From Pisaster brevispinus (lineage: Eukaryota > Echinodermata > Asteroidea > Forcipulatida > Asteriidae): a DNA stretch of 64,000 bases. The notes beneath the pieces are model-generated. The model saw nothing but the letters and a program-made list of their open reading frames with translations. It did not search any database and was not told where the DNA came from. Shown one piece after another: positions 40,628 to 54,475 of the stretch; positions within the stretch are counted from its first letter, which is position 1; each line of letters begins with the position of its first letter. The DNA lies in contig JAMKCF010000003.1 of the NCBI GenBank assembly GCA_023634235.1, positions 19,686,742-19,750,741 of the forward strand, given 5' to 3'. Both the position numbers and the translations under genes were made by a program.

Positions 40628-43600
40628 TTAGCCCAGTGGTTGGTAGATAGTTTCTGGTGGATCGGGACCACGGTTCGAATCCCGGCAAGGTCCTTGATTC
40701 ACTTTTTCTGATTTGAATTCACTTATGAGGTAGGAATTTCGCTTGTCTTTGCGTGGAACAGATAGCCCAGTGGTTGGGAGATAGTTTCCGGTAGATTGGG
40801 ACCACGGTTCGAATCCCGGCAAGGTCCATGATTCACTTTTTTTTCTGAGTTTAAAGATTTGAATCATGATTTCACTTAAGAGGTAGGAATTTCGCTTGTC
40901 TTTGCGTGGAACAGGTAGCCCAGTGGTTGGGAGTAGTTTCAGGTGGGTTGGGACCACGGTTCGAATCCTGGCAAGGTCCTTGATTCACTTTTTCTTTTTC
41001 TGAGTCTAAAGATTTGAATCATGATTTCACTTTAGTGGTAGGAATTTTGCTTGTCTCTGCGTGGAACAGATAGCCCAGTGGTTGGGAGATAGTTTTTGGT
41101 GGATCGGGACCACGGTTCGAATCCCGGCACTGTCCTTGATTCACTTTTTCTTTTTTCTGAGCCTAAAGATTTGAATCATGATTTCACTTATGAGGTAAGA
41201 ATTTCGCATGTCTTTGCGTGGAACACATAACCCAGTGGTTGGGAGATAGTTTACTAGCGGATCGGGACCACGGTTCGAATCCCGGCAGTGTCCTTGATTC
41301 ACTTTTTCTTTTTTCAGAGTCTAAAGATTTGAATTATGATTTCACTTATGAGGTAAGAATTTCGCATGTCTTTGCGTGGAACAGATAGCCCAGTGGTTGG
41401 GTGATAGTTTCTGGTGGATCGGGACCACGGTTCGAATCCCGGTAGGGTCCTTGATCCCCTTTTTCTTTTTTCTGAGTCTAAAGATTTGAATCATGATTTC
41501 ACTTATGAGGTAGGAATTTCGCATGTCTTTGCGTGGAACAGATAGCCCTGTGGTTGGGAGATAGTTTACTAGAGGATCGGGACCACGGTTCGAATCCCGG
41601 TAGGGTCCTTGATTCACTTTTTTTACTGAGTCTAAAGATTTGAATCATGATTTCACTTATGAGGTAAGAATTTCGCATGTCTTTGCGTGGAACAGATAGC
41701 CCAGTGGTTGGGAGATAGTTTCTGGTGGGTCGGGACCACGGTTCGAATCCTGGCAAGGTCCATGAGTCTTTTTCTTTTTTTCTAAGTCTAAAGATTTGAA
41801 TCATGATTTCACTTATGAGGTAGGAATTTCGCTTGTCTTTGCGTGGAACTGATAGCCCAGTGGTTGGGATATAGTTTCTGGTAGATCGGGACCACGGTTC
41901 GAATCCCGGTAGGGTCCTTGATTCACTTTTTCCTTTTTCTGAGTCTAAAGATTTGAATCATGATTTCACTTATGAGGTAGGAATATCGCATGTCTTTGGG
42001 TGGAACAGATAGCCCAGTGGTTGGGAGATAGTTTCTGGTGGATCGGGACCACTGTTCGAATCCTGGTAGGGTCCTTGATTCACTTTTTCTTTTTTCTGAG
42101 TCTAAAGATTTGAATCATGATTTCACTTATGAGGTAGGAATTTCGCATGTCTTTGCGTTGAACAGATAGCCCAGTCGTTGGGAGTAGTTTCTGGTGGGTC
42201 GGGACCACGGTTCGAATCCCGGCAAGGTCCTTGATTCACTTTTTATCTGGATATAAAGATTTGAATCATGATTTCACTTATGAGGTAAGAATTTCGCATG
42301 TCTTTGCGTGGAACAGTTAGCCCAGTGGTTGGGAGATAGTTTCTGGTGGATCGGGACCACGGTTCGAATCCCGGCAAGGTCCTTGATTCACTTTTTCTGA
42401 TTTGAATTCACTTATGAGGTAGGAATTTCGCTTGTCTTTGCGTGGAACAGATAGCCCAGTGGTTGGGAGATAGTTTCCGGTAGATTGGGACCACGGTTCG
42501 AATCCCGGCAAGGTCCATGATTCACTTTTTTTTCTGAGTTTAAAGATTTGAATCATGATTTCACTTAAGAGGTAGGAATTTCGCTTGTCTTTGCGTGGAA
42601 CAGGTAGCCCAGTGGTTGGGAGATAGTTTCTGGAAGATCGGGACCACGGTTCGAATCCCGGCACAGTCCTTGATTCACTTTTTCTTTTTTCTGAGCCTAA
42701 AGATTTGAATCATGATTTCACTTATGAGGTAGGAATTTCGCTTGTCTTTGCGTGGAACAGGTAGCCCAGTGGTTGGGAGATAGTTTCTGGAGGATCGGGA
42801 CCACGGTTCGAATCCCGGTAGGGTCCTTGATTCACTTTTTCTTTTTTCTGAGTCTAAAGATTTGAATCATGGTTTCACTTATGAGGTAAGAATTTCGCAT
42901 GTCTTTGAGTGGAACAGATAGCCCAGTGGTCGGGAGATAGTTTCTGGTAGATCGGGACCAAGGTTCGAATCGGTGCAAGGTCCTTGATTCACTTTTTTTT
43001 CTGAGTCTAAAGATTTGAATCATGATTTCACTCATGACGCATGTCTTTGCGTGGAACAGATAGCCCAGTGGTTGGGAGATAGTTTCTGGTGGGTCGGGAC
43101 CACGGTTCGAATCCTGGCAAGGTCCATGAGTCTTTTACTTTTTTTCTAAGTCTAAAGTTTTGAATCATGATTTCACTTATGAGGTAGGAATTTCGCTTGT
43201 CTTTGCGTGGAACTGATAGCCCAGTGGTTGGGATATAGTTTCATGTAGATCGGGAGCACGGTTCGAATCCCGGTAGGGTCCTTGATTCACTTTTTCTTTT
43301 TTCTGAGTCTAAAGATTTGAATCATGATTTCACTTATGAGGTAGGAATTTCGCAGGTCTTTGGGTGGAACAGATAGCCCAGTGGTTGGGAGATAGTTTCT
43401 GGTGGATCGGGACCACTGTTCGAATCCTGGTGAGTCCTTGATTCACTTTTTCTTTTTTCTGAGTCTAAAGATTTGAATCATGATTTCACTTATGAGGTAG
43501 GAATTTCGCATGTCTTTGCGTGGAACAGATAGCCCAGTCGTTGGGAGTAGTTTCTGGTGGGTCGGGACCACGGTTCGAATCCCGGCAAGGTCCTTGATTC

Positions 43601-44553
43601 ACTTTTTTTCTGGATATAAAGATTTGAATCATGATTTCACTTATGTCGTAAGAATTTCGCATGTCTTTGCGTGGAACAGATAGCCCAGTGGTTGGGAGAT
43701 AGTTTCTGGTGAATAGGACAACGGTTCGAATTCCGGCAGTGTCCTTGATTCACTTTTTCTTTTTTCTGAGCCTAAAGATTTGAATCATGATTTCACTTAT
43801 GAGGTAAGAATTTCGCATGTCTTTGCGTGGAACACATAGCCCAGTGGTTGGGAGATAGTTTACTAGCGGATCGGGACCACGGTTCGAATCCCGGCAGTGT
43901 CCTTGATTCACTTTTTCTTTTTTCAGAGTCTAAAGATTTGAATTATGATTTCACTTATGAGGTAAGAATTTCGCATGTCTTTGCGTGGAACAGATAGCCC
44001 AGTGGTCGGGAGATAGTTTCTGGTAGATCGGGACCAAGGTTCGAATCGGTGCAAGGTCCTTGATTCACTTTTTTTTCTGAGTCTAAAGATTTGAATCATG
44101 ATTTCACTCATGACGTAGAAATTCCGCTTGTCATTGCGTGGAGCAGATAGCCCAGTGGTTGGGAGATAGTTTCTGGTGGGTCGGGACCACGGTTCGAATC
44201 CTGGCAAGGTCCATGAGTCTTTTTCTTTTTTTCTAAGTCTAAAGATTTGAATCATGATTTCACTTATGAGGTAGGAATTTCGCTTGTCTTTGCGTGGAAC
44301 TGATAGCCCAGTGGTTGGGATATAGTTTCTGGTAGATCGGGACCACGGTTCGAATCCCGTTAGGGTCCTTGATTCACTTTTTCTTTTTTCTGAGTCTAAA
44401 GATTTGAATCATGATTTCACTTATGAGGTAGGAATTTCGCATGTCTTTGGGTGGAACAGATAGCCCAGTGGTTGGGAGATAGTTTCTGGTGGATCGGGAC
44501 CACCGTTCGAATCCTGGTAGGGTCCTTGATTCACTTTTTCTTTTTTCTGAGTC

Positions 44554-47500
44554 TAAAGATTTGAATCATGATTTCTCTTATGAGGTAGGAATTTCGCATG
44601 TCTTTGCGTTGAACAGATAGCCCAGTCGTTGGGAGTAGTTTCTGGTGGGTCGGGACCACGGTTCGAATCCCGGCAAGGTCCTTGATTCACTTTTTTTCTG
44701 GATATAAAGATTTGAATCATGATTTCACTTATGAGGTAAGAATTTCGCATGTCTTTGCGTGGAACAGTTAGCCCAGTGGTTGGTAGATAGTTTCTGGTGG
44801 ATCGGGACCACGGTTCGAATCCCGGCAAGGTCCTTGATTCACTTTTTCTGATTTGAATTCACTTATGAGGTAGGAATTTCGCTTGTCTTTGCGTGGAACA
44901 GATAGCCCAGTGGTTGGGAGATAGTTTCCGGTAGATTGGGACCACGGTTCGAATCCCGGCAAGGTCCATGATTCACTTTTTTTTCTGAGTTTAAAGATTT
45001 GAATCATGATTTCACTTAAGAGGTAGGAATTTCGCTTGTCTTTGCGTGGAACAGGTAGCCCAGTGGTTGGGAGTAGTTTCAGGTGGGTTGGGACCACGGT
45101 TCGAATCCCGGCAAGGTCCTTGATTCACTTTTTCTTTTTCTGAGTCTAAAGATTTGAATCATGATTTTACTTAAGTGGTAGGAATTTTGCTTGTCTTTGC
45201 GTGGAACAGATAGCCCAGTGGTTGGGAGATAGTTTTTGGTGGATCGGGACCACGGTTCGAATCCCGGCACTGTCCTTGATTCACTTTTTCTTTTTTCTGA
45301 GCCTAAAGATTTGAATCATGATTTCACTTATGAGGTAAGAATTTCGCATGTCTTTGCGTGGAACACATAACCCAGTGGTTGGGAGATAGTTTACTAGCGG
45401 ATCGGGACCACGGTTCGAATCCCGGCAGTGTCCTTGATTCACTTTTTCTTTTTTCAGAGTCTAAAGATTTGAATTATGATTTCACTTATGAGGTAAGAAT
45501 TTCGCATGTCTTTGCGTGGAACAGATAGCCCAGTCGTTGGGAGTAGTTTCTGGTGGGTCGGGACCACGGTTCGAATCCCGGCAAGGTCCTTGATTCACTT
45601 TTTTCTGGATATAAAGATTTGAATCACGATTTCACTTATGAGGTAAGAATTTCGCATGTCTTTGCGTGGAACAGTTAGCCCAGTGGTTGGTAGATAGTTT
45701 CTGGTGGATCGGGACCACGGTTCGAATCCCGGCAAGGTCCTTGATTCACTTTTTCTGATTTGAATTCACTTATGAGGTAGGAATTTCGCTTGTCTTTGCG
45801 TGGAACAGATAGCCCAGTGGTTGGGAGATAGTTTCCGGTAGATTGGGACCACGGTTCGAATCCCGGCAAGGTCCATGATTCACTTTTTTTTCTGAGTTTA
45901 AAGATTTGAATCATGATTTCACTTAAGAGGTAGGAATTTCGCTTGTCTTTGCGTGGAACAGGTAGCCCAGTGGTTGGGAGTAGTTTCAGGTGGGTTGGGA
46001 CCACGGTTCGAATCCCGGCAAGGTCCTTGATTCACTTTTTCTTTTTCTGAGTCTAAAGATTTGAATCATGATTTCACTTAAGTGGTAGGAATTTTGCTTG
46101 TCTTTGCGTGGAACAGATAGCCCAGTGGTTGGGAGATAGTTTACTAGCGGATCGGGACCACGGTTCGAATCCCGGCAGTGTCCTTGATTCACTTTTTCTT
46201 TTTTCAGAGTCTAAAGATTTGAATTATGATTTCACTTATGAGGTAAGAATTTCGCATGTCTTTGCGTGGTACACATAACCCAGTGGTTGGGAGATAGTTT
46301 ACTAGCGGATCGGGACCACGGTTCGAATCCCGGCAGTGTCCTTGTTTCACTTTTTCTTTTTTCTGAGCCTAAAGATTTGAATCATGATTTCACTTATGAG
46401 GTAAGAATTTCGCATGTCTTTGCGTGGAACACATAACCCAGTGGTTGGGAGATAGTTTCTGGTGGGTCGGGACGACGGTTCGAATCCTGGCAAGGTCCAT
46501 GAGTCTTTTTCTTTTTTTCTAAGTCTAAAGATTTGAATCATGATTTCACTTATGAGGTAGGAATTTCGCTTGTCTTTGCGTGGAACTGATAGCCCAGTGG
46601 TTGGGATATAGTTTCTGGTAGATCGGGACCACGGTTCGAATCCCAGTAGGGTCCTTGATTCACTTTTTCTTTTTTCTGAGTCTAAAGATTTGAATCATGA
46701 TTTCACTTATGAGGTAAGAATTTCGCATGTCTTTGGGTGGAACAGATAGCCCAGTGGTTGGGAGATAGTTTCTGGTGGATCGGGACCACTGTTCGAATCC
46801 TGGTAGGGTCCTTGATTCACTTTTTCTTTTTTCTGAGTCTAAAGATTTGAATCATGATTTCACTTATGAGGTAGGAATTTCGCATGTCTTTGCGTTGAAC
46901 AGATAGCCCAGTCGTTGGGAGTAGTTTCTGGTGGGTCGGGACCACGGTTCGAATCCCGGCAACGTCCTTGATTCACTTTTTATCTGGATATAAAGATTTG
47001 AATCATGATTTCACTTATGAGGTAAGAATTTCGCATGTCTTTGCGTGGAACAGTTAGCCCAGTGGTTGGGAGATAGTTTCTGGTGGATCGGGACCACGGT
47101 TCGAATCCCGGCAAGGTCCTTGATTCACTTTTTCTGATTTGAATTCACTTATGAGGTAGGAATTTCGCTTGTCTTTGCGTGGAACAGATAGCCCAGTGGT
47201 TGGGAGATAGTTTCCGGTAGATTGGGACCACGGTTCGAATCCCGGCAAGGTCCATGATTCACTTTTTTTTCTGAGTTTAAAGATTTGAATCATGATTTCT
47301 CTTATGAGGTAGGAATTTCGCATGTCTTTGCGTTGAACAGATAGCCCAGTCGTTGGGAGTAGTTTCTGGTGGGTCGGGACCACGGTTCGAATCCCGGCAA
47401 GGTCCTTGATTCACTTTTTTTCTGGATATAAAGATTTGAATCATGATTTCACTTATGAGGTAAGAATTTCGCATGTCTTTGCGTGGAACAGTTAGCCCAG

Positions 47501-50003
47501 TGGTTGGTAGATAGTTTCTGGTGGATCGGGACCACGGTTCGAATCCCGGCAAGGTCCTTGATTCACTTTTTCTGATTTGAATTCACTTATGAGGTAGGAA
47601 TTTCGCTTGTCTTTGCGTGGAACAGATAGCCCAGTGGTTGGGAGATAGTTTCCGGTAGATTGGGACCACGGTTCGAATCCCGGCAAGGTCCATGATTCAC
47701 TTTTTTTTCTGAGTTTAAAGATTTGAATCATGATTTCACTTAAGAGGTAGGAATTTCGCTTGTCTTTGCGTGGAACAGGTAGCCCAGTGGTTGGGAGTAG
47801 TTTCAGGTGGGTTGGGACCACGGTTCGAATCCCGGCAAGGTCCTTGATTCACTTTTTCTTTTTCTGAGTCTAAAGATTTGAATCATGATTTTACTTAAGT
47901 GGTAGGAATTTTGCTTGTCTTTGCGTGGAACAGATAGCCCAGTGGTTGGGAGATAGTTTTTGGTGGATCGGGACCACGGTTCGAATCCCGGCACTGTCCT
48001 TGATTCACTTTTTCTTTTTTCTGAGCCTAAAGATTTGAATCATGATTTCACTTATGAGGTAAGAATTTCGCATGTCTTTGCGTGGAACACATAACCCAGT
48101 GGTTGGGAGATAGTTTACTAGCGGATCGGGACCACGGTTCGAATCCCGGCAGTGTCCTTGATTCACTTTTTCTTTTTTCAGAGTCTAAAGATTTGAATTA
48201 TGATTTCACTTATGAGGTAAGAATTTCGCATGTCTTTGCGTGGAACAGATAGCCCAGTCGTTGGGAGTAGTTTCTGGTGGGTCGGGACCACGGTTCGAAT
48301 CCCGGCAAGGTCCTTGATTCACTTTTTTCTGGATATAAAGATTTGAATCACGATTTCACTTATGAGGTAAGAATTTCGCATGTCTTTGCGTGGAACAGTT
48401 AGCCCAGTGGTTGGTAGATAGTTTCTGGTGGATCGGGACCACGGTTCGAATCCCGGCAAGGTCCTTGATTCACTTTTTCTGATTTGAATTCACTTATGAG
48501 GTAGGAATTTCGCTTGTCTTTGCGTGGAACAGATAGCCCAGTGGTTGGGAGATAGTTTCCGGTAGATTGGGACCACGGTTCGAATCCCGGCAAGGTCCAT
48601 GATTCACTTTTTTTTCTGAGTTTAAAGATTTGAATCATGATTTCACTTAAGAGGTAGGAATTTCGCTTGTCTTTGCGTGGAACAGGTAGCCCAGTGGTTG
48701 GGAGTAGTTTCAGGTGGGTTGGGACCACGGTTCGAATCCCGGCAAGGTCCTTGATTCACTTTTTCTTTTTCTGAGTCTAAAGATTTGAATCATGATTTCA
48801 CTTAAGTGGTAGGAATTTTGCTTGTCTTTGCGTGGAACAGATAGCCCAGTGGTTGGGAGATAGTTTACTAGCGGATCGGGACCACGGTTCGAATCCCGGC
48901 AGTGTCCTTGATTCACTTTTTCTTTTTTCAGAGTCTAAAGATTTGAATTATGATTTCACTTATGAGGTAAGAATTTCGCATGTCTTTGCGTGGTACACAT
49001 AACCCAGTGGTTGGGAGATAGTTTACTAGCGGATCGGGACCACGGTTCGAATCCCGGCAGTGTCCTTGATTCACTTTTTCTTTTTTCTGAGCCTAAAGAT
49101 TTGAATCATGATTTCACTTATGAGGTAAGAATTTCGCATGTCTTTGCGTGGAACACATAACCCAGTGGTTGGGAGATAGTTTCTGGTGGGTCGGGACGAC
49201 GGTTCGAATCCTGGCAAGGTCCATGAGTCTTTTTCTTTTTTTCTAAGTCTAAAGATTTGAATCATGATTTCACTTATGAGGTAGGAATTTCGCTTGTCTT
49301 TGCGTGGAACTGATAGCCCAGTGGTTGGGATATAGTTTCTGGTAGATCGGGACCACGGTTCGAATCCCAGTAGGGTCCTTGATTCACTTTTTCTTTTTTC
49401 TGAGTCTAAAGATTTGAATCATGATTTCACTTATGAGGTAAGAATTTCGCATGTCTTTGGGTGGAACAGATAGCCCAGTGGTTGGGAGATAGTTTCTGGT
49501 GGATCGGGACCACTGTTCGAATCCTGGTAGGGTCCTTGATTCACTTTTTCTTTTTTCTGAGTCTAAAGATTTGAATCATGATTTCACTTATGAGGTAGGA
49601 ATTTCGCATGTCTTTGCGTTGAACAGATAGCCCAGTCGTTGGGAGTAGTTTCTGGTGGGTCGGGACCACGGTTCGAATCCCGGCAACGTCCTTGATTCAC
49701 TTTTTATCTGGATATAAAGATTTGAATCATGATTTCACTTATGAGGTAAGAATTTCGCATGTCTTTGCGTGGAACAGTTAGCCCAGTGGTTGGGAGATAG
49801 TTTCTGGTGGATCGGGACCACGGTTCGAATCCCGGCAAGGTCCTTGATTCACTTTTTCTGATTTGAATTCACTTATGAGGTAGGAATTTCGCTTGTCTTT
49901 GCGTGGAACAGATAGCCCAGTGGTTGGGAGATAGTTTCCGGTAGATTGGGACCACGGTTCGAATCCCGGCAAGGTCCATGATTCACTTTTTTTTCTGAGT
50001 TTA
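44554..50003 (+). repeat. 2,724 bp tandem duplication, nearly identical copies
   Basis: Copy 1 is about 44,554-47,277 and copy 2 about 47,278-50,003. Seven marker pairs share the offset of 2,724 bp. Private variants are shared as well: GAATCACGATTTC at 45,623 and 48,347, TGCGTGGTACACATAACC near 46,263 and 48,987, GGGACGACGGTTCG near 46,468 and 49,192, and CCCAGTAGGGTCC near 46,642 and 49,366. I saw no internal difference, although I did not compare every base. The junction falls in the GATTTGAATCATGATTT block common to all monomers. It is either a very recent unequal crossover or an assembly duplication. Confidence 0.88.
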
Positions 50004-50637
50004 AAGATTTGAATCATGATTTCACTTAAGAGGTAGGAATTTCGCTTGTCTTTGCGTGGAACAGGTAGCCCAGTGGTTGGGAGATAGTTTCTGGAGGATC
50101 GGGACCACGGTTCGAATCCCGGCACTGTCCTTGATTCACTTTTTCTTTTTTCTGAGCCTAAAGATTTGAATCATGATTTCACTTATGAGGTAGGAATTTC
50201 GCTTGTCTTTGCGTGGAACAGATAGCCCAGTGGTTGGGTGATAGTTTCTGGTGGATCGGGACCACGGTTCGAATCCCGGTAGGGTCCTTGATCCCCTTTT
50301 TCTTTTTTCTGAGTCTAAAGATTTGAATCATGATTTCACTTATGAGGTAGGAATTTCGCATGTCTTTGCGTGGAACAGATAGCCCTGTGGTTGGGAGATA
50401 GTTTACTAAAGGATCGGGACCACGGTTCGAATCCCGGTAGGGTCCTTGATTCACTTTTTTTACTGAGTCTAAAGATTTGAATCATGATTTCACTTATGAG
50501 GTAAGAATTTCGCATGTCTTTGCGTGGAACAGATAGCCCAGTGGTTGGGAGATAGTTTCTGGTGGATCGGGACCACGGTTCGAATCCCTGGCAAGGTCCT
50601 TGATTCACTTTTTCTTTTTTCTGAGTCTAAAGATTTG

Positions 50638-52960
50638 AATCATGATTTCACTTATGAGGTAGGAATTTCGCATGTCTTTGCGTGGAACAGATAGCCCTGT
50701 GGTTGGGAGATAGTTTACTAGAGGATCGGGACCACGGTTCGAATCCCGGTAGGGTCCTTGATTCATTTTTTTTTCTGAGTCTAAAGATTTGAATCATGAT
50801 TTCACTTATGAGGTAAGAATTTCGCATGTCTTTGCGTGGAACAGATAGCCCAGTGGTTGGGAAATAGTTTCTGGTGGATCGGGACCACGGTTCGAATCCC
50901 GGCAAGGTCCTTGATTCACTTTTTCTTTTTTCTGAGTCTAAAGCTTAGAATCATGATTTCACTTATGAGGTAAGAATTTCGCTTGTTTTTGCTTGGAACA
51001 GATAGCCCAGTGGTTGGGAGATAGTTTGTGGTGAATCGGGACCACGGTTCGAATCCCGGCAAGCTCCATGATTCACTTTTTGTTTTTTCTGAGTCTTAAG
51101 ATTTGAATCATGATTTCACGAAGGAGCTAGGAATTTCGCTTGTCATTGCGTGAAACAGATAGCCCAGTGGTTGGGAGATAGTTTTTGGTACATCTGGACC
51201 ACGGTTCGAATCCCGGCAGGGTCCTTGATTCACTTTTCTTTTTTCTAAGTCTTTAGATTTGAATCATGATTTCACTTATGGGGTAGAAATTTCGCTTGTC
51301 TTTGCGTGTACCAGATAGCCCAGTGGTTGGGAGATAGTTTCTGGTAGATCGGGACCACGGTTCAAATCCCGGCAAGGTCCATGATTCACTTTTTCTTTTT
51401 TCTGAGTCTAAAGATTTGAATCATGATTTCACTTAAGAGGAAGGAATTTCGCTTGTCTTTGCGTGGAACAGATAGCCCAGTGGTTGGGAGTAGTTTCTGG
51501 TGGGTCGGGACCACGGTTCGAATCCCGGTAGGGTCCTTGATCCCCTTTTTCTTTTTTCTGAGTCTAAAGATTTGAATCATGATTTCACTTATGAGGTAGG
51601 AATTTCGCATGTCTTTGCGTGGAACAGACAGCCCTGTGGTTGGGAGATAGTTTACTAGAGGATCGGGACCACGGTTCGAATCCCGGTACTGTCCTTGATT
51701 CACTTTTTTTTCTGAGTCTAAAGATTTCAATCATGATTTCACTTATGAGGTAAGAATTTCGCATGTCTTTGCGTGGAACAGATAGCCCAGTGGTTGGGAG
51801 ATAGTTTCTGGTGGATCGGGACCACGGTTCAAATCCTGGTAGGGTCCTTGATCCCCTTTTTCTTTTTTCTGAGTCTAAAGATTTGAATCATGATTTCACT
51901 TATGAGGTAGGAATTTCGCTTGTCTTTGCGTTGAACAGATAGCCCAGTGGTTGGGAGATAGTTTCTGGTAGATCGGGACCACGGTTCGAATCCCGGTAGG
52001 GTCCTTGATCCCCTTTTTCTTTTTTCTGAGTCTAGAGATTTGAATCATGATTTCACTTATGAGGTAGGAATTTCGCATGTCTTTGCGTGGAACAGATAGC
52101 CCTGTGGTTGGGAGAAAGTTTACTAGAGGATCGGGACCACGGTTCGAATCCCGGTACTGTACTTGATTCACTTTTTTTTTCTGAGTCTAAAGATTTGAAT
52201 CATGATTTCACTTATGAGGTAAGAATTTCGCATGTCTTTGCGTGGAACAGATAGCCCAGTGGTTGGGAGATAGTTTCTGGTGGATCGGGACCACGGTTCG
52301 AATCCCTGGCAAGGTCATTGATTCACTTTTCTTTTTTCTGAGTCTAAAGATTTGAATCATGATTTCACTTATGAGGTAGGAATTTCGCATGTCTTTGCGT
52401 GGAACAGATAGCCCTGTGGTTGGGAGATAGTTTACTAGAGGATCGGGACCACGGTTCGAATCCCGGTAGGGTCCTTGATTCACTTTTTTTTCTGAGTCTA
52501 AAGATTTGAATCATGATTTCACTTATGAGGTAAGAATTTCGCATGTCTTTGCGTGGAACAGATAGCCCAGTGGTTGGGAAATAGTTTCTGGTGGATCGGG
52601 ACCACGGTTCGAATCCCGGCAAGGTCCTTGATTCACTTTTTCTTTTTTCTGAGTCTAAAGCTTAGAATCATGATTTCACTTATGAGGTAAGAATTTCGCT
52701 TGTTTTTGCTTGGAACAGATAGCCCAGTGGTTGGGAGATAGTTTGTGGTGAATCGGGACCACGGTTCGAATCCCGGCAAGCTCCATGATTCACTTTTTGT
52801 TTTTTCTGAGTCTTAAGATTTGAATCATGATTTCACGAAGGAGCTAGGAATTTCGCTTGTCATTGCGTGAAACAGATAGCCCAGTGGTTGGGAGATAGTT
52901 TCTGGTACATCGGGACCACGGTTCGAATCCCGGCAGGGTCCTTGATTCACTTTTTCTATT
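50638..52960 (+). repeat. 1,717 bp (11-monomer) displaced repeat
   Basis: The series ACTAGAGG monomer, GGGAAATAG monomer, AAAGCTTAGAATCATGATTTC monomer types and the CACGAAGGAGC monomer occurs from about 50,640 and again from about 52,357, an offset of 1,717 bp. The intervening monomers carry the CCTTGATCCCC variant, typical of 50-56 kb, where CCCC replaces TCAC just before the T-tract. Confidence 0.65.
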
Positions 52961-54475
52961 TTATAAGTCTTTAGATGTGAATCTTGGTTTCACTTATGAA
53001 GTAGGAATGTCGCTTGTCTTTGCGTGTAACAGATAGCCCAGTGGTTGGGAGATAGTTTCTGGTAGATCGGGACCACGGTTCAAATCCCGGCAAGGTCCAT
53101 GATTTCTTTTCTTTTTTCTGAGTCTAAAGATTTGAATCATGATTTCACTTAAGAGGTAGGAATTTCGCATGTCTTTGCGTGGAACAGATAGCCCTGTGGT
53201 TGGGAGATAGTTTACTAGAGGATCGCGACCACGGTTCGAATCCCGGTAGGGTCCTTGATTCACTTTTTTTACTGAGTCTAAAGATTTGAATCATGATTTC
53301 ACTTATGAGGTAAGAATTTCGCATGTCTTTGCGTGGAACAGATAGCCCAGTGGTTGGGAGATAGTTTCTGGTGGGTCGGGACCACGGTTCAAATCCTGGC
53401 AAGGTCCATGAGTCTTTTTCTTTTTTTCTAAGTCTAAAGATTTGAATCATGATTTCAATTATGAGGTATGATGTTCGCTTGTCTTTGCGTGGAACTGATA
53501 GCCCAGTGGTTGGGATATAGTTTCTGGTAGATCGGGACCACGGTTCGAATCCCGGTAGGGTCCTTGATTCACTTTTTTTTTTCTGAGTCTAAAGATTTGA
53601 ATCATGATTTCACTTATGAGGTAGGAATTTCGCATGTCTTTGGGTGGAACAGATAGCCCAGTGGTTGGGAGATAGTTTCTGGTGGATCGGGACCACTGTT
53701 CGAATCCTGGTAGGGTCCTTGATTCACTTTTTCTTTTTTCTGAGTCTAAAGATTTGAATCATGATTTCACTTATGAGGTAGGAATTTCGCAGGTCTTTGC
53801 GTTGAACAGATAGCCCAGTCGTTGGGAGTAGTTTCTGGTGGGTCGGGACCACGGTTCGAATCCCGGCAAGGTCCTTCATTCACTTTTTTTCTGGATATAA
53901 AGATTTGAATCATGATTTCACTTATGAGGTAAGAATTTCGCATGTCTTTGCGTGGAACAGTTAGCCCAGTGGTTGGGAGATATTTTCTGGTGGATCGGGA
54001 CCACGGTTCGAATCCCGGCAAGGTCCTTGATTCACTTTTTCTGATTTGAATTCACTTATGAGGTAGGAATTTCGCTTGTCTTTCCGTGGAACAGATAGCC
54101 CAGTGGTTGGGAGATAGTTTCCGGTAGATTGGGACCACGGTTCGAATCCCGGCAAGGTCCATGATTCACTTTTTTTTCTGTGTTTAAAGATTTGAATCAT
54201 GATTTCACTTAAGAGGTAGGAATTTCGCTTGTCTTTGCGTGGAACAGGTAGCCCAGTGGTTGGGAGTAGTTTCAGGTGGGTTGGGACCACGGTTCGAATC
54301 CCGGCAAGGTCCTTGATTCACTTTTTCTTTTTCTGAGTCTAAAGATTTGAATCATGATTTCACTTAAGTGGTAGGAATTTTGCTTGTCTTTGCGTGGAAC
54401 AGATAGCCCAGTGGTTGGGAGATAGTTTCTGGTGGATCGGGACCACGGTTCGAATCCCGGCACTGTCCTTGATTC

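Larger units (their letters stand above)
40628..54475 (+). repeat. satellite subfamily containing 134 bp deleted monomers
   Basis: This section carries a monomer in which the join CTTTTTCTGATTTGAATTCA removes part of the T-tract and the following CTGAGTCTAAA spacer. The A-box to A-box distance becomes 134 bp (40,629 to 40,763). The join is seen near 40,702, 42,391, 44,842, 45,748, 47,128, 47,565, 48,473, 49,851 and 54,032, and I did not find it elsewhere. It retains five T residues and both promoter boxes. It travels in a fixed cassette with a TTCCGGTAGATTGGG monomer and a TTCAGGTGGGTTGGG or related monomer. Confidence 0.85.
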
